Assembly: GCA_024763455.1 (NCBI GenBank)
Contig: JANTFL010000019.1
Location: 1 to 32,372 of the forward strand
Source: Sediminispirochaeta sp.
Lineage (GTDB): Bacteria; Spirochaetota; Spirochaetia; B11-G9
Length of the DNA stretch: 32,372 nucleotides
Reading direction: 5' to 3'
Numbering within the stretch: the first letter of the stretch is position 1; each line of letters begins with the position of its first letter. The position numbers and the translations under genes were made by a program. The notes beneath the pieces are model-generated. The model worked only from the letters and a program-made list of their open reading frames with translations, made no database searches and had not been told where the DNA came from. Shown here piece by piece: positions 1 to 6,555 of this stretch.

Positions 1-68
1 GAATTTTCACCAAAAACGAGCAGGGAAATACAGAATAAGAGTATCAGAATAAAAACTCTCTTATTCAT
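1..68 (-). CDS. Exported protein, N-terminal fragment only (runs off the left edge)
   Basis: Only the first 22 codons are in the window. The ATG (complement of 66-68) is preceded by a strong ribosome-binding site, AGGAGG (complement of 74-79 region). The peptide begins MNKRVFILILLFCISLLVFG, a classic signal peptide: two basic residues, a hydrophobic core, and a small residue at the end. It is therefore probably secreted or periplasmic. A Cys sits at residue 13, but hydrophobic residues continue after it, so I do not read it as a lipobox. The function cannot be told from this fragment. Upstream is a strong promoter and a long, structured leader (separate entries), which suggests control after transcription begins. 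Confidence 0.75.
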   Translation of the reverse strand, partial: MNKRVFILILLFCISLLVFGEN

Positions 69-70
69 AC

Positions 71-94
71 GGACCTCCTATTTAAACGAAGTCC
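71..94 (-). promoter_or_regulatory. Hairpin that hides the ribosome-binding site
   Basis: In the mRNA of the left-edge gene, GGACTTC (complement of 88-94) can pair with GAGGTCC (complement of 71-77). This gives 7 bp including one G-U pair, closed over a 10-nt loop. The 3' strand of the stem contains most of the AGGAGG ribosome-binding site, so the folded form should block translation. Its 5' arm shares one base with the end of the 8-bp closing stem of the upstream structure (94-101/169-176), so the two helices directly abut and could compete. The pairing is read directly; the regulatory role is inferred. Confidence 0.5.
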
Positions 95-176
95 TTTACG
101 CAGGTGCTACTCAGCGTGGAAGAATATAGTTGTGCAGTTTGATGTTGCTACCTAAATGGGCGATCATAGCGTAAAG
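94..176 (-). promoter_or_regulatory. Structured 5' leader, riboswitch-like, class unknown
   Basis: Within the roughly 170-nt leader, CTTTACGC (complement of 169-176) and GCGTAAAG (complement of 94-101) form a perfect 8-bp helix enclosing about 67 nt. Inside, AGGTAGCA (about 144-151) and GTAGCACCT (about 102-112) offer further AGGT/ACCT pairing. The closing helix is followed at once by the hairpin that buries the ribosome-binding site. Aptamer plus expression platform in this order is usual for translational riboswitches. I compared it by eye with TPP, SAM, cobalamin, cyclic-di-GMP and yybP-ykoY motifs and saw no convincing match. It could also be a protein-binding or thermosensing leader. Confidence 0.4.
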
Positions 177-245
177 CTTCCTATGATTCAAATTAGGTTT
201 AGTGTAAAAACTTTGTTCAATTTGTAAAAAAATAAACCCTGTTCT

Positions 246-273
246 ATTCTACCATACAGAAAATGCTTGTCAA
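246..273 (-). promoter_or_regulatory. Promoter of the left-edge exported protein gene
   Basis: On the minus strand, TTGACA (complement of 268-273) is followed by a 16-bp spacer and TAGAAT (complement of 246-251), a 6/6 and 5/6 match to the housekeeping consensus. Transcription should begin near 239, giving a leader of about 170 nt before the ATG at 68. That is long compared with other genes here. Apart from this promoter and the folded leader, the gene-free stretch 69-433 holds only the weak signals just upstream of the gene at 434. Confidence 0.6.
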
Positions 274-433
274 TGGAAAAAAAGGATGGGCATCCTGAAG
301 TTGTACACAGCGCATGCAGACAATTCCAGCTCTCCGGGAAGCTGTTCAGCACAAAAAAACGTATTCTCCCTGTTTTTTATTTTTAGCCGGTTAGTTATAC
401 TATAACCAGGAATAAGATTTTATAGGAGTGATA

Positions 434-868
434 ATGAAAAAGATTTTTATTACCGTGTTACTGTTCACAGCAGCCTGTACTGTCTTTGCCAGCCCGGCAG
501 TAGACCACAAAATAGGTGATTTCTTTACAGCGTTGAAAACAGGCAGCTATTCAACCGGACTGGAGAAACTGCTGACCGGCACTGCATTGGAAGAAAAGGT
601 TCTGAGCGTCACTCAAACCAAGAATAACTGGATAAACCAATTCAAGCAGATTAAGTCTTTATATGGTGATTACCTCAGCTATGAGAAGGTTTTCACAAAG
701 AAACTGGGAGATCTTGAAGTCAGTTATTATTATATTTATTGTGAAACCTATGTAATTCAGTTCATTGTAACTGAATATGACCGAGATGAAAAAACAGATA
801 TTATTAACTTTCTGTTTGACGATAAGGTCCTGGATACCCTGGACACCTATGGGAAACTGACCCGGTAA
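434..868 (+). CDS. Small exported protein of unknown function
   Basis: A 144-residue protein starting MKKIFITVLLFTAACTVFAS, a signal peptide probably cut after the Phe-Ala-Ser or Ala-Ser-Pro region; a periplasmic or secreted place is likely. I chose the ATG at 434 over the in-frame GTG at 428 because AGGAG (424-428) lies 5 nt before it. The mature part is mixed in charge, with a Tyr-rich stretch (YYYIY, about residue 98) and an acidic C-terminal half. A wall-less guess would be a DUF3887-like fold, but I do not recognise the family and assign no role. A TATACT box at 396-401 could serve as -10. The gene stands alone, with a weak hairpin across its stop codon. Confidence 0.75.
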   Translation: MKKIFITVLLFTAACTVFASPAVDHKIGDFFTALKTGSYSTGLEKLLTGTALEEKVLSVTQTKNNWINQFKQIKSLYGDYLSYEKVFTKKLGDLEVSYYYIYCETYVIQFIVTEYDRDEKTDIINFLFDDKVLDTLDTYGKLTR

Positions 869-878
869 AGGGTCTCAG
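857..878 (+). terminator. Weak hairpin over the stop codon of the exported protein gene
   Basis: GACCC (859-863) pairs with GGGTC (870-874) over a 6-nt loop, and CTG/CAG can extend it past a bulge. No T-run follows, so a true intrinsic terminator is doubtful. It may instead protect the 3' end of the mRNA. Confidence 0.25.
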
Positions 879-922
879 ATAAATGTAATGCAGGTCGATT
901 AGAGACAGCCGTTTAATAGTTC

Positions 923-951
923 TTGACTGATACTTTAAAACCTGCCACAGT
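923..951 (+). promoter_or_regulatory. Possible leaderless promoter of the EamA transporter gene
   Basis: TTGACT (923-928) lies exactly 35 nt before the ATG at 958. A 17-bp spacer puts the -10 position at 946-951, CACAGT, a poor match that keeps only A2, A4 and T6. No ribosome-binding site precedes the ATG. The spacing equals that of the much better candidates at prfA and the CsgG-like lipoprotein, which is the main reason to list it. Confidence 0.3.
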
Positions 952-957
952 CTCGTT

Positions 958-1851
958 ATGTACACACTTCTTGGATACCTTTTTGCAGTTATTACTGCAG
1001 GATGCTGGACTCAAAACTCTCTTATCTATACCTATTTGGGTAAAAGAATCGGTTCCTCAACAGTTACGCATATGCGGACATGGATTGCTTTCCCTGCTGC
1101 AGTTTTACTTAATCTCATTTTTACCGGATCCATTATCCCCCGCAATCTTTTTACCATTTCGTACCTTTATATCGGAGCATCCGGGTTGCTTGGATTTTTT
1201 GTTGCTGATCTTTTTATTTTCAAAGCTTTTCAGCATAATGGAGCACGGAATACAATGGTCATTATGACGTTGTCTCCCTTATTCAGCGCCGCGTTCTCCT
1301 GGATTATTTTTAAAGAGGTTCTTTCACCTTTTCAGATAACCGGGGTATTTATTACAATTGGCGGGGTGGTTGCTGTTATTCTATCCGAAAATTCCAATGA
1401 CGGGGACAAACCTTCGAAAATCTGGACCCTTTTTGCACTAACGGGAGCAGTTGTTCAAGCTGCAGGTATGATTCTTGCAAAAGCGGGACTCACAACTGAA
1501 GTAAAACCACTCTCTGCAAATGTTGTCCGAATCGGTTTTGGTCTTGGCGGATTGATACTCTTTTCTTTGTTGCACAGAAATTTTATATCTGACTTTACAA
1601 GAATGCGGACTAAACGGTATTTTTACCTCTTAACTGCCGCAGCTCTGGTAGGTCCGGTATTCGGCATGCTTCTTGCGCTCTATGCCTTTACCTGGGCACC
1701 AGTCGGCATTGTTACAACGCTCATGCAGCTCACTCCTGTCTTACTTCTTGGTATCGATGTAGTGTACTTCCATAAAAAAGTGCCAGCTGCCGCCGCTGCG
1801 GGAACCCTCATTGCAGTAGCAGGAGCCGGCATTCTTTTCCTTGCCCGTTAG
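958..1851 (+). CDS. EamA/DMT-family membrane transporter
   Basis: A 297-residue, almost wholly hydrophobic protein with about ten membrane helices in two tandem EamA repeats (roughly residues 5-138 and 150-296). This is the layout of the drug/metabolite transporter superfamily. Gly/Pro-rich helix ends such as GASGLLGFFVADLFIFKAF in the first half and the matching GPVFGMLLALYAFTWAPVG in the second are typical. Members export amino acids, metabolites or drugs across the inner membrane; the substrate cannot be read here. The ATG at 958 has no ribosome-binding site, in keeping with a leaderless mRNA. It converges on the MATE gene with only 12 bp between the stops. Confidence 0.88.
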   Translation: MYTLLGYLFAVITAGCWTQNSLIYTYLGKRIGSSTVTHMRTWIAFPAAVLLNLIFTGSIIPRNLFTISYLYIGASGLLGFFVADLFIFKAFQHNGARNTMVIMTLSPLFSAAFSWIIFKEVLSPFQITGVFITIGGVVAVILSENSNDGDKPSKIWTLFALTGAVVQAAGMILAKAGLTTEVKPLSANVVRIGFGLGGLILFSLLHRNFISDFTRMRTKRYFYLLTAAALVGPVFGMLLALYAFTWAPVGIVTTLMQLTPVLLLGIDVVYFHKKVPAAAAAGTLIAVAGAGILFLAR

Positions 1852-1863
1852 TATTCCAACCTG

Positions 1864-3270
1864 TCAAGCATCCTCTTTGACCATAGCCGCTTCCAGAGCT
1901 TCTTTTTTTTCTAAATGCTCCACATGAAGAATGCCCAGGGCTTTCAATTCTTTTAACAGCCAAAAAAGCGTAACTGAAACTGCACCAATATCAGCTCCCG
2001 GAAATGACAGCCACACACCGTTAAGCCCTAAAAACCGGGGGATAATAAGAACCAGAGGAATAAGGAAGAGAATCTGCCGGGTCATTCCGAGTATAAGAGA
2101 AGGCAGTGCTTTTCCAACAGCCTGGAAGAAAGCAGCACCAACCACTTGAATTCCAATCAGGGGTATAAATATAACTACCCTGCGGATTGCATCTACAGAA
2201 AGACCAATCAGGGTACTATCGGTTGTGAAAAGTCCGATCAAGAATGCGGGGAATAGCATCATCACGAGAAACGACAGCGTAGACATGACTGTTGTTATAA
2301 GAATAGACACCTTTATTGACTGCTGCACCCGGTCGAATTTCCGGGCTCCATAGTTATACCCTGCAATCGGCTGAAAGCCCTGTACAATGCCAAATAACGG
2401 CATCAGGGTAAACATTAAAAGCTTATTAATAACCCCGTATGAGGAAATAGCCAAATCTCCCCCGTATACAAGAAGAACATTATTTAAAATTACCGCAAGA
2501 ACACTGCCTCCAGCCTGACGGATAAATGCCGGAAGACCGATAAGAACTATTTCTTTTAACAGAGTGAAATCGGGAACAAGATGGCCAATTTTGATTTTTA
2601 AAGAGCTCTTTCCGGTTATGAAGAAAAAGAGGAGATATAAAAATGATAACCCCTGGGAAATCACTGTTGCAACAGCGGCACCTTTAATCCCCATATGGAA
2701 GAGAAAGATAAATACAGGATCCAGAATAATGTTCATCACCGTACCGATAAGCATGCTTATCATGGCTGCCATGGCTTTCCCCTCTGCTCTGACAATATTA
2801 TTGGAGGCCATGGAAAAACTAATCAGGGGAACTCCGAATAAAATCACCGACAAGTAGGATCTTGCATATGCAAGGAGCGTATCAGATGCTCCAAAGAGAC
2901 GCAGTAATGGGTCGAGAAACAGGACACCGGTAATGGACATGATTACGCCGAGAAGAACAGCCACCGTTAATGCGGTACCCGCTGCATGGTACGCTTTATC
3001 TCTGTCACCAGAACCAAGATTTCTTGAAATGACCGAAGCAGCTCCAACTCCAATGGTCATCCCGATAGCCATAACGATCATCTGGAAGGGGAATGCTATG
3101 GTAAGCCCTCCAATAGCCAAAGGTCCGACCCCCCTTCCAAGGTATATTGTATCAACAACATTATAAAGAGCATTGACAATCATCCCGATCATCGCGGGAA
3201 TTGACAGCTTTGCAAGCAGTTTTCCAATACTCATCGTACCCAGTATTTCATCTTTATATTTTGCAGCCAC
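1864..3270 (-). CDS. MATE-family multidrug/cation efflux pump
   Basis: A 468-residue protein with about twelve membrane helices in two MatE halves. It would exchange Na+ or H+ for cationic drugs or metabolites across the inner membrane. Signatures include GKLLAKLSIPAMIGMIVNAL near the N-terminus, a Thr-Ile-Tyr-Leu-Gly-Arg stretch (about residue 43), and in the second half PLFGIVQGFQPIAGYNYGAR (about 297-316), the strongly conserved MATE loop. The start is GTG at 3270, sharing its G with the TAG stop of the MarR gene; AGGAG lies inside the end of that gene. The two genes are translationally coupled, so the MarR protein most likely controls this pump. Length is normal for the NorM/VmrA group. 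Confidence 0.93.
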   Translation of the reverse strand: MAAKYKDEILGTMSIGKLLAKLSIPAMIGMIVNALYNVVDTIYLGRGVGPLAIGGLTIAFPFQMIVMAIGMTIGVGAASVISRNLGSGDRDKAYHAAGTALTVAVLLGVIMSITGVLFLDPLLRLFGASDTLLAYARSYLSVILFGVPLISFSMASNNIVRAEGKAMAAMISMLIGTVMNIILDPVFIFLFHMGIKGAAVATVISQGLSFLYLLFFFITGKSSLKIKIGHLVPDFTLLKEIVLIGLPAFIRQAGGSVLAVILNNVLLVYGGDLAISSYGVINKLLMFTLMPLFGIVQGFQPIAGYNYGARKFDRVQQSIKVSILITTVMSTLSFLVMMLFPAFLIGLFTTDSTLIGLSVDAIRRVVIFIPLIGIQVVGAAFFQAVGKALPSLILGMTRQILFLIPLVLIIPRFLGLNGVWLSFPGADIGAVSVTLFWLLKELKALGILHVEHLEKKEALEAAMVKEDA

Positions 3271-3725
3271 TATTTTTCTCCTAATTTTTCAGTTATATCC
3301 GCCAGTTCATCAATAGCATTGATAAACCGGTTATAGTCTTTTGCTGACAGCACAGCTAACTTGTGCTCTATCCTCTTACGTATTACATCCATTCTCTGTG
3401 TAACCAGTTTCCGCCCAGCTTCGGTAAGACTGATGTGTACTTTTCTTCTATCTTCAGTATCCCGCTGCCTTTCCACCAATTGTAGTTGTATGAGACTGTC
3501 TATCACCGACGTAAAAGAACCTTTTTCCATATTAAGAATTTTGCATGATGTCGACATGTTTAACCGTTTCTCAGAAAAAAGAACCAGAAGCGTTTTCTGT
3601 TGGGTTTTATTTAATTTGACATCACCGGCGGTTTGCGGAATTTCAAGATTCTTTACATCATGAAACATTTTATACATGAGGTGGGGCAGGGTTTTTAAGA
3701 GTTTTATCGTAAAATCTGTATCCAT
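3270..3725 (-). CDS. MarR-family transcriptional regulator (efflux operon)
   Basis: A 151-residue winged-helix protein. The recognition region (about residues 55-100) reads LNMSTSCKILNMEKGSFTSVIDSLIQLQLVERQRDTEDRR, ending in the wing motif D-x-x-D-R-R-x-x-x-x-x-L-T-x-x-G that defines MarR proteins. A dimerising helix follows at the C-terminus. MarR proteins usually repress their own operon and release DNA on binding a ligand. The stop overlaps the start of the MATE pump by one base, so pump and regulator form one operon. The ribosome-binding site is weak (AAGAG, 5-6 nt away). An inverted repeat upstream (3759-3770) is the likely operator. Confidence 0.9.
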   Translation of the reverse strand: MDTDFTIKLLKTLPHLMYKMFHDVKNLEIPQTAGDVKLNKTQQKTLLVLFSEKRLNMSTSCKILNMEKGSFTSVIDSLIQLQLVERQRDTEDRRKVHISLTEAGRKLVTQRMDVIRKRIEHKLAVLSAKDYNRFINAIDELADITEKLGEK

Positions 3726-3758
3726 AACAACACTCTTTTTTGGTTAGAATATGTATTA

Positions 3759-3770
3759 TTAGAAATCTAA
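3759..3770. promoter_or_regulatory. Candidate operator of the MarR-MATE operon
   Basis: TTAGA-AA-TCTAA is an inverted repeat 34 bp upstream of the MarR start. A wider pair, GTTAGA at 3743-3748 and TCTAAC at 3766-3771, overlaps it. It sits in the AT-rich region where promoter boxes such as TTGCTT with TAGATT (17-bp spacer, minus strand) fall. Its TTAG core resembles the stronger palindrome at 5101-5119. Confidence 0.45.
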
Positions 3771-3858
3771 CTATTATTTCCAAATAAAGCAAGGGATTTC
3801 ATAAAAAAATTTCCCTCTTTACTGATATGATACAATACCGGTGAAAAAGGAGCGTACA

Positions 3859-4449
3859 ATGGCATATATTCAAGAACCGAAGCGGATTCCCTGGTATCTC
3901 AAGATAGGAATTAAAATAGCTGAAAGAAAAACAAAGAGGGAAATGCTCCCCGGTAGGCTATTGTCCTGGTACCCCAAAGCAGCACTCGGGGCAGGAGTCC
4001 TTGAATCCCTCGTAGCACATGATGATAAAGAAGTTACTGCAAGGCTTTTAAAACTTATCCGTGTACAGGTATCTTTTGCAGCGAGCTGTACCTTCTGCAT
4101 CGATATGAATTCGTTCCACTTCCAGGAAACAGGTATCAGTGAAGATGAGCTTCTATACCTGCAGCAGCCGGATGGGATTACGCAATGCCCCTCATTCGCT
4201 CCACAGGAGAAATGTGCCCTCGAGTATGTCCGTCAGGTCACTGCAACCCCAATACGGATAAAAAAGAAAACCCTCGATGAGCTGAAAGGATACTTTTCTG
4301 ACAGAGCGATGACAATTATTGTAAGTACCATAGCCCAGGTAAATTTCTGGACACGGCTTATTCAAGGACTCGGTATACCCCCCGCAGGATTCCATGAATC
4401 CTGCAGCGTACTGCATCTGGATAAATACGGGACACTGCAGCAGGGGTAG
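3859..4449 (+). CDS. Carboxymuconolactone decarboxylase/AhpD-like protein
   Basis: A 196-residue protein of the AhpD/CMD helical family. The key stretch is SCTFCIDMNSFHF: a Cys-x-x-Cys pair (C77, C80) like the redox pair of AhpD, which reduces peroxiredoxins. In AhpD a His follows the second Cys by four residues; here that place is Asn84 and a His comes three residues later (H87), so proton relay must differ. I chose the ATG at 3859 because AAGGAG (3847-3852) lies 6 nt before it; an in-frame GTG at 3841 would overlap that site. It is divergent from the MarR-MATE pair and precedes other thiol or iron-sulphur genes. A peroxide or thiol role is likely; the substrate is unknown. Confidence 0.8.
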   Translation: MAYIQEPKRIPWYLKIGIKIAERKTKREMLPGRLLSWYPKAALGAGVLESLVAHDDKEVTARLLKLIRVQVSFAASCTFCIDMNSFHFQETGISEDELLYLQQPDGITQCPSFAPQEKCALEYVRQVTATPIRIKKKTLDELKGYFSDRAMTIIVSTIAQVNFWTRLIQGLGIPPAGFHESCSVLHLDKYGTLQQG

Positions 4450-4494
4450 GTACTTCTTGGTTCTTCCTGGTTGGATTTTTTCACAACTTTTTTG

Positions 4495-4525
4495 TTGACT
4501 ATTTCTGTAATATTTATAGTATTAT
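4495..4525 (+). promoter_or_regulatory. Promoter of the DUF4395 gene, probably near-leaderless
   Basis: TTGACT (4495-4500) lies exactly 35 nt before the ATG at 4530. The -10 is less clear: AGTATT (4518-4523) has the ideal 17-bp spacing, TATTAT (4520-4525) the better sequence with a 19-bp spacer. Either way transcription would start at or within a few bases of the ATG, which has no ribosome-binding site. Confidence 0.4.
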
Positions 4526-4529
4526 AAGT

Positions 4530-5003
4530 ATGAAAGAGAATAAAATACCCGAACGGGTCCAGGAAAGAAAGGTACGTGCTGTCGCGGTGCAGGTGGTACT
4601 TATTGCCGCCATTGCACTTTTTTTTAAATTGCCAATTCTCATGCTGTTGTTGAGCGGTGATTTTATTGTAAGAGCCTTTATCAGCAGTACCTATAGCCCC
4701 CTCGCTTTTATTTCAAGAAAGATCCTTGCTCCTGTTCTGCCCTTTCGAAAAAGAATGATCCTCTTAAAACCAAAAAAGTTTGCGGCTTCCATTGGTGCAG
4801 TAATCTCCGGGATTGCAGGAATAGCAGGTCTCGTAGGCTATGATCTCACCATGCTCATCTTTACCACTGTTTTGTTATTATTCTCCTTTCTTGAAGCGTT
4901 CCTTAAATTTTGTGCAGGCTGCTGGATATTTGGTATCCTTATTCGCCTGCATATACTCAGCGAAGAGGTTTGCGAAGACTGCAGTTTTGAGACAGAGGCA
5001 TAA
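4530..5003 (+). CDS. DUF4395-family membrane protein
   Basis: A 157-residue membrane protein with about four helices that fits DUF4395. Matches to the family pattern are: an N-terminal basic stretch, GDFIVRAFISSTYSPLAFIS (about residues 43-62), KPKKFAASIGAVISG (about 84-98), and the C-terminal FLKFCAGCWIFGIL with a Cys-x-x-Cys pair in or next to a membrane helix. A second pair, Cys-Glu-Asp-Cys, lies near the C-terminus. DUF4395 genes often lie beside thioredoxin, rhodanese or thiol-peroxidase genes, and a membrane thiol or sulphur role has been suspected; the biochemical function is unknown. Its neighbours here, an AhpD-like and a NapH-like protein, agree with a redox setting. Confidence 0.8.
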   Translation: MKENKIPERVQERKVRAVAVQVVLIAAIALFFKLPILMLLLSGDFIVRAFISSTYSPLAFISRKILAPVLPFRKRMILLKPKKFAASIGAVISGIAGIAGLVGYDLTMLIFTTVLLLFSFLEAFLKFCAGCWIFGILIRLHILSEEVCEDCSFETEA

Positions 5004-5008
5004 TCCTC

Positions 5009-5030
5009 CGGGATACCTTTTTCCATCCCG
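5009..5030 (+). terminator. Hairpin after the DUF4395 gene
   Basis: CGGGAT (5009-5014) pairs with ATCCCG (5025-5030) over a 10-nt loop, starting 5 nt after the stop. No T-run follows, so termination would be weak. Two overlapping inverted repeats (CATACA/TGTATG at 5044-5062 and CCCAT/ATGGG at 5052-5064) follow and have no clear role. Confidence 0.3.
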
Positions 5031-5073
5031 CAATTCTATGTAGCATACATTCCCATTGTATGGGCAAGTATCC

Positions 5074-5102
5074 TTGACCATCAGCAAAATAACGAATATT
5101 AT
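5074..5102 (+). promoter_or_regulatory. Promoter of the NapH-like/MarR operon
   Basis: TTGACC (5074-5079), a 17-bp spacer and TATTAT (5097-5102) form a near-consensus promoter. The start would be close to 5109, inside the 19-bp palindrome that begins at 5101. Confidence 0.65.
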
Positions 5103-5119
5103 TAGTTAGACTAACTAAT
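5101..5119. promoter_or_regulatory. Perfect palindromic operator, MarR type
   Basis: ATTAGTTAGACTAACTAAT is a perfect inverted repeat: two 9-base arms around one central base. It overlaps the last bases of the -10 box and the predicted start site, so a bound protein would block RNA polymerase. MarR proteins bind palindromes of about this size with TTAG/CTAA ends, and the second gene of the operon encodes one. Autoregulation by the protein at 5774-6178 is the simplest reading. I saw no second copy in the window. Confidence 0.75.
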
Positions 5120-5138
5120 CTTATAAAGGTGATCCCAA

Positions 5139-5777
5139 ATGAAAAAGAAAATAACAAAAAAAACAATAGTAAGAGGACTCTCTCAGTTATTCTTTTTAGG
5201 TTTATTTACCGCTCTTTTAGCACATAAGCGTCTACAGCTTTGGATGCCGGTCTTTGCCGCCGGGGTACTGCTGTCTCTTATCTTCAACAGATTCTACTGC
5301 GGATGGATGTGCCCCATGGGAACGCTTTTCAGACCTATCAACTGGCTCTACTCAAAACTTGGAATAAAAAGGCTGAAAACACCCGGAATTTTACAAAACA
5401 ACATCTTCCGGTTTTTTACCCTTATGCTGCTTGCAGCAGGGGTTATCCTTACGCTCAAATTCAAGATAAAAGTAAACATTCTCCTCTATATTGTGCTCCT
5501 ATCCGTTATTGTCACACTTTTCTTTGAAGAATCCTTCTGGCATAAGCATCTCTGCCCATATGGAGCCTTATTGAGTCTTTCAGCCCGCCCTTCAGTACTA
5601 AGTGTTAAAATTCAGGAGGATAACTGTATATCCTGCGGCCGTTGTCAGGGGGTCTGTCCCTCCGATGCCATTGTTACTCTCGAATCCAAAAAGAGGAGAA
5701 TAGTTAAAAAAGAATGTCTTGTCTGCTTTAAATGCCAGGAAGTATGTCCTGTAGATGTGATACAATACAGATCATGA
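5139..5777 (+). CDS. NapH/MauN-like membrane ferredoxin (4Fe-4S)
   Basis: A 212-residue polytopic iron-sulphur protein. About four membrane helices lie in residues 12-130. Two cytoplasmic-side cysteine motifs, FYCGWMCPMGTL (C54, C58) and HKHLCPYGALLS (C139), are typical of the NapH/YccM/RdxA group. Two classical [4Fe-4S] motifs end the chain: C163, C166, C169, C173 and C193, C196, C199, C203. Such proteins pass electrons between the quinone pool or ferredoxin and a partner enzyme. No nitrate reductase or methylamine dehydrogenase gene is near, so the partner is unknown. AAAGGTGAT gives a good ribosome-binding site before ATG 5139. The stop TGA overlaps the next start (ATGA). Confidence 0.88.
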   Translation: MKKKITKKTIVRGLSQLFFLGLFTALLAHKRLQLWMPVFAAGVLLSLIFNRFYCGWMCPMGTLFRPINWLYSKLGIKRLKTPGILQNNIFRFFTLMLLAAGVILTLKFKIKVNILLYIVLLSVIVTLFFEESFWHKHLCPYGALLSLSARPSVLSVKIQEDNCISCGRCQGVCPSDAIVTLESKKRRIVKKECLVCFKCQEVCPVDVIQYRS

Positions 5778-6178
5778 ATACAGAAAGGGAATTGATTGAG
5801 CTTCTTAAAAAACTTATGGATATGGGGGCAGGTCAGCCTCCTGCAGCAAGAACAGGGCTCTCCCCTACCCAGGTAAATATTGTAGATTTTCTTCACAGTG
5901 AAGAGTATTTAACAGTAAAAGACCTATCCCGGTTACTGGAGCTCTCCCCCCCTACCGTGAGTGTAGCAGTAAAGAAGATGGAAGAGAGCGGACTGATACA
6001 AAAAAGCATAAGCAGCAGGGACGGGAGGATTACAATTCTCGAACTAACGGACAAAGCGGAAAATCTTTACAAGGCAATAGAGAGATACCGGAGGGAAAAA
6101 GTAAGAAAGCTTATGGCAAATCTAAACAAGGAGGAACAGAAAATATTCCTGCACCTCCTTGGAAAAGCGGTAAAGTAG
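5774..6178 (+). CDS. MarR-family regulator of the ferredoxin operon
   Basis: A 134-residue winged-helix regulator. The core (about residues 37-90) reads LTVKDLSRLLELSPPTVSVAVKKMEESGLIQKSISSRDGR, followed by strand-turn-strand residues and a C-terminal helix. S-x-R-D-x-R in the wing is the MarR mark. The start is the ATG at 5774, which overlaps the TGA of the ferredoxin gene (ATGA), so translation is coupled. An upstream in-frame ATG at 5732 lies inside that gene and is unlikely. The 19-bp palindrome at 5101-5119 is its probable operator. The signal sensed is unknown; the redox cargo suggests an oxidant or quinone-like ligand, but there is only one Cys-poor domain and no clear sensor. Confidence 0.88.
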   Translation: MNTERELIELLKKLMDMGAGQPPAARTGLSPTQVNIVDFLHSEEYLTVKDLSRLLELSPPTVSVAVKKMEESGLIQKSISSRDGRITILELTDKAENLYKAIERYRREKVRKLMANLNKEEQKIFLHLLGKAVK

Positions 6179-6186
6179 TTAAAAAA

Positions 6187-6555
6187 TCAATTCTCGACCT
6201 CTGCCGCCGTGAGAACGTTTCCTGAGGGATCAGCGAATTTAAACATTCTGAGCCCCTGCTCCGGGAATTCTCTCATCTCCCCTTTTAAAGGAACATCTTT
6301 GGCTTCCAAAGTGCTTCTAAAATCATCAATTCCCTCTACACTCAGGGTCAGGTATTCGTTTACCGGATGTTTTCCCTGCTGTGCCCATTTATTAAGCGCA
6401 ATAAAGGCGTTCTGGGTTCCCGGAATCGAAAACTCAACCCACCCTTCGGATTCAAAGACAACATGCATCCCCAAAACATGAGAATAAAATGCCTTTGATT
6501 TTTCGATGTCTGTAGTCCAGACAAATGACAGAATACTTTTATACCTTTGACTCAT
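6187..6555 (-). CDS. VOC-fold (glyoxalase/bleomycin-resistance-like) protein
   Basis: A 122-residue protein with two beta-alpha-beta-beta-beta halves of the VOC fold. The first half has VWTTDIEKSKAFYSHVLGM with G-x-x-V/E-F; the second has L-x-V-E-G-I-D-D-F and the closing motif FKFADPSGNVLTAAE. Metal ligands would be the Glu/His places in these strands, but they are not complete enough to name an enzyme. ATG 6555 has AAGGAG 7 nt before it and overlaps the end of the GltD-like gene by 17 bp, so it is the last gene of the operon that starts at the chemoreceptor. The link to a transhydrogenase is unexplained. Confidence 0.85.
   Translation of the reverse strand: MSQRYKSILSFVWTTDIEKSKAFYSHVLGMHVVFESEGWVEFSIPGTQNAFIALNKWAQQGKHPVNEYLTLSVEGIDDFRSTLEAKDVPLKGEMREFPEQGLRMFKFADPSGNVLTAAEVEN

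Noticed and set aside
94..176. TPP or cyclic-di-GMP riboswitch for the left-edge leader
   Set aside because: Short pieces such as CTGAG and ACCTG look like TPP elements, but the full conserved cores are missing, and the GEMM tetraloop-receptor pattern is absent.
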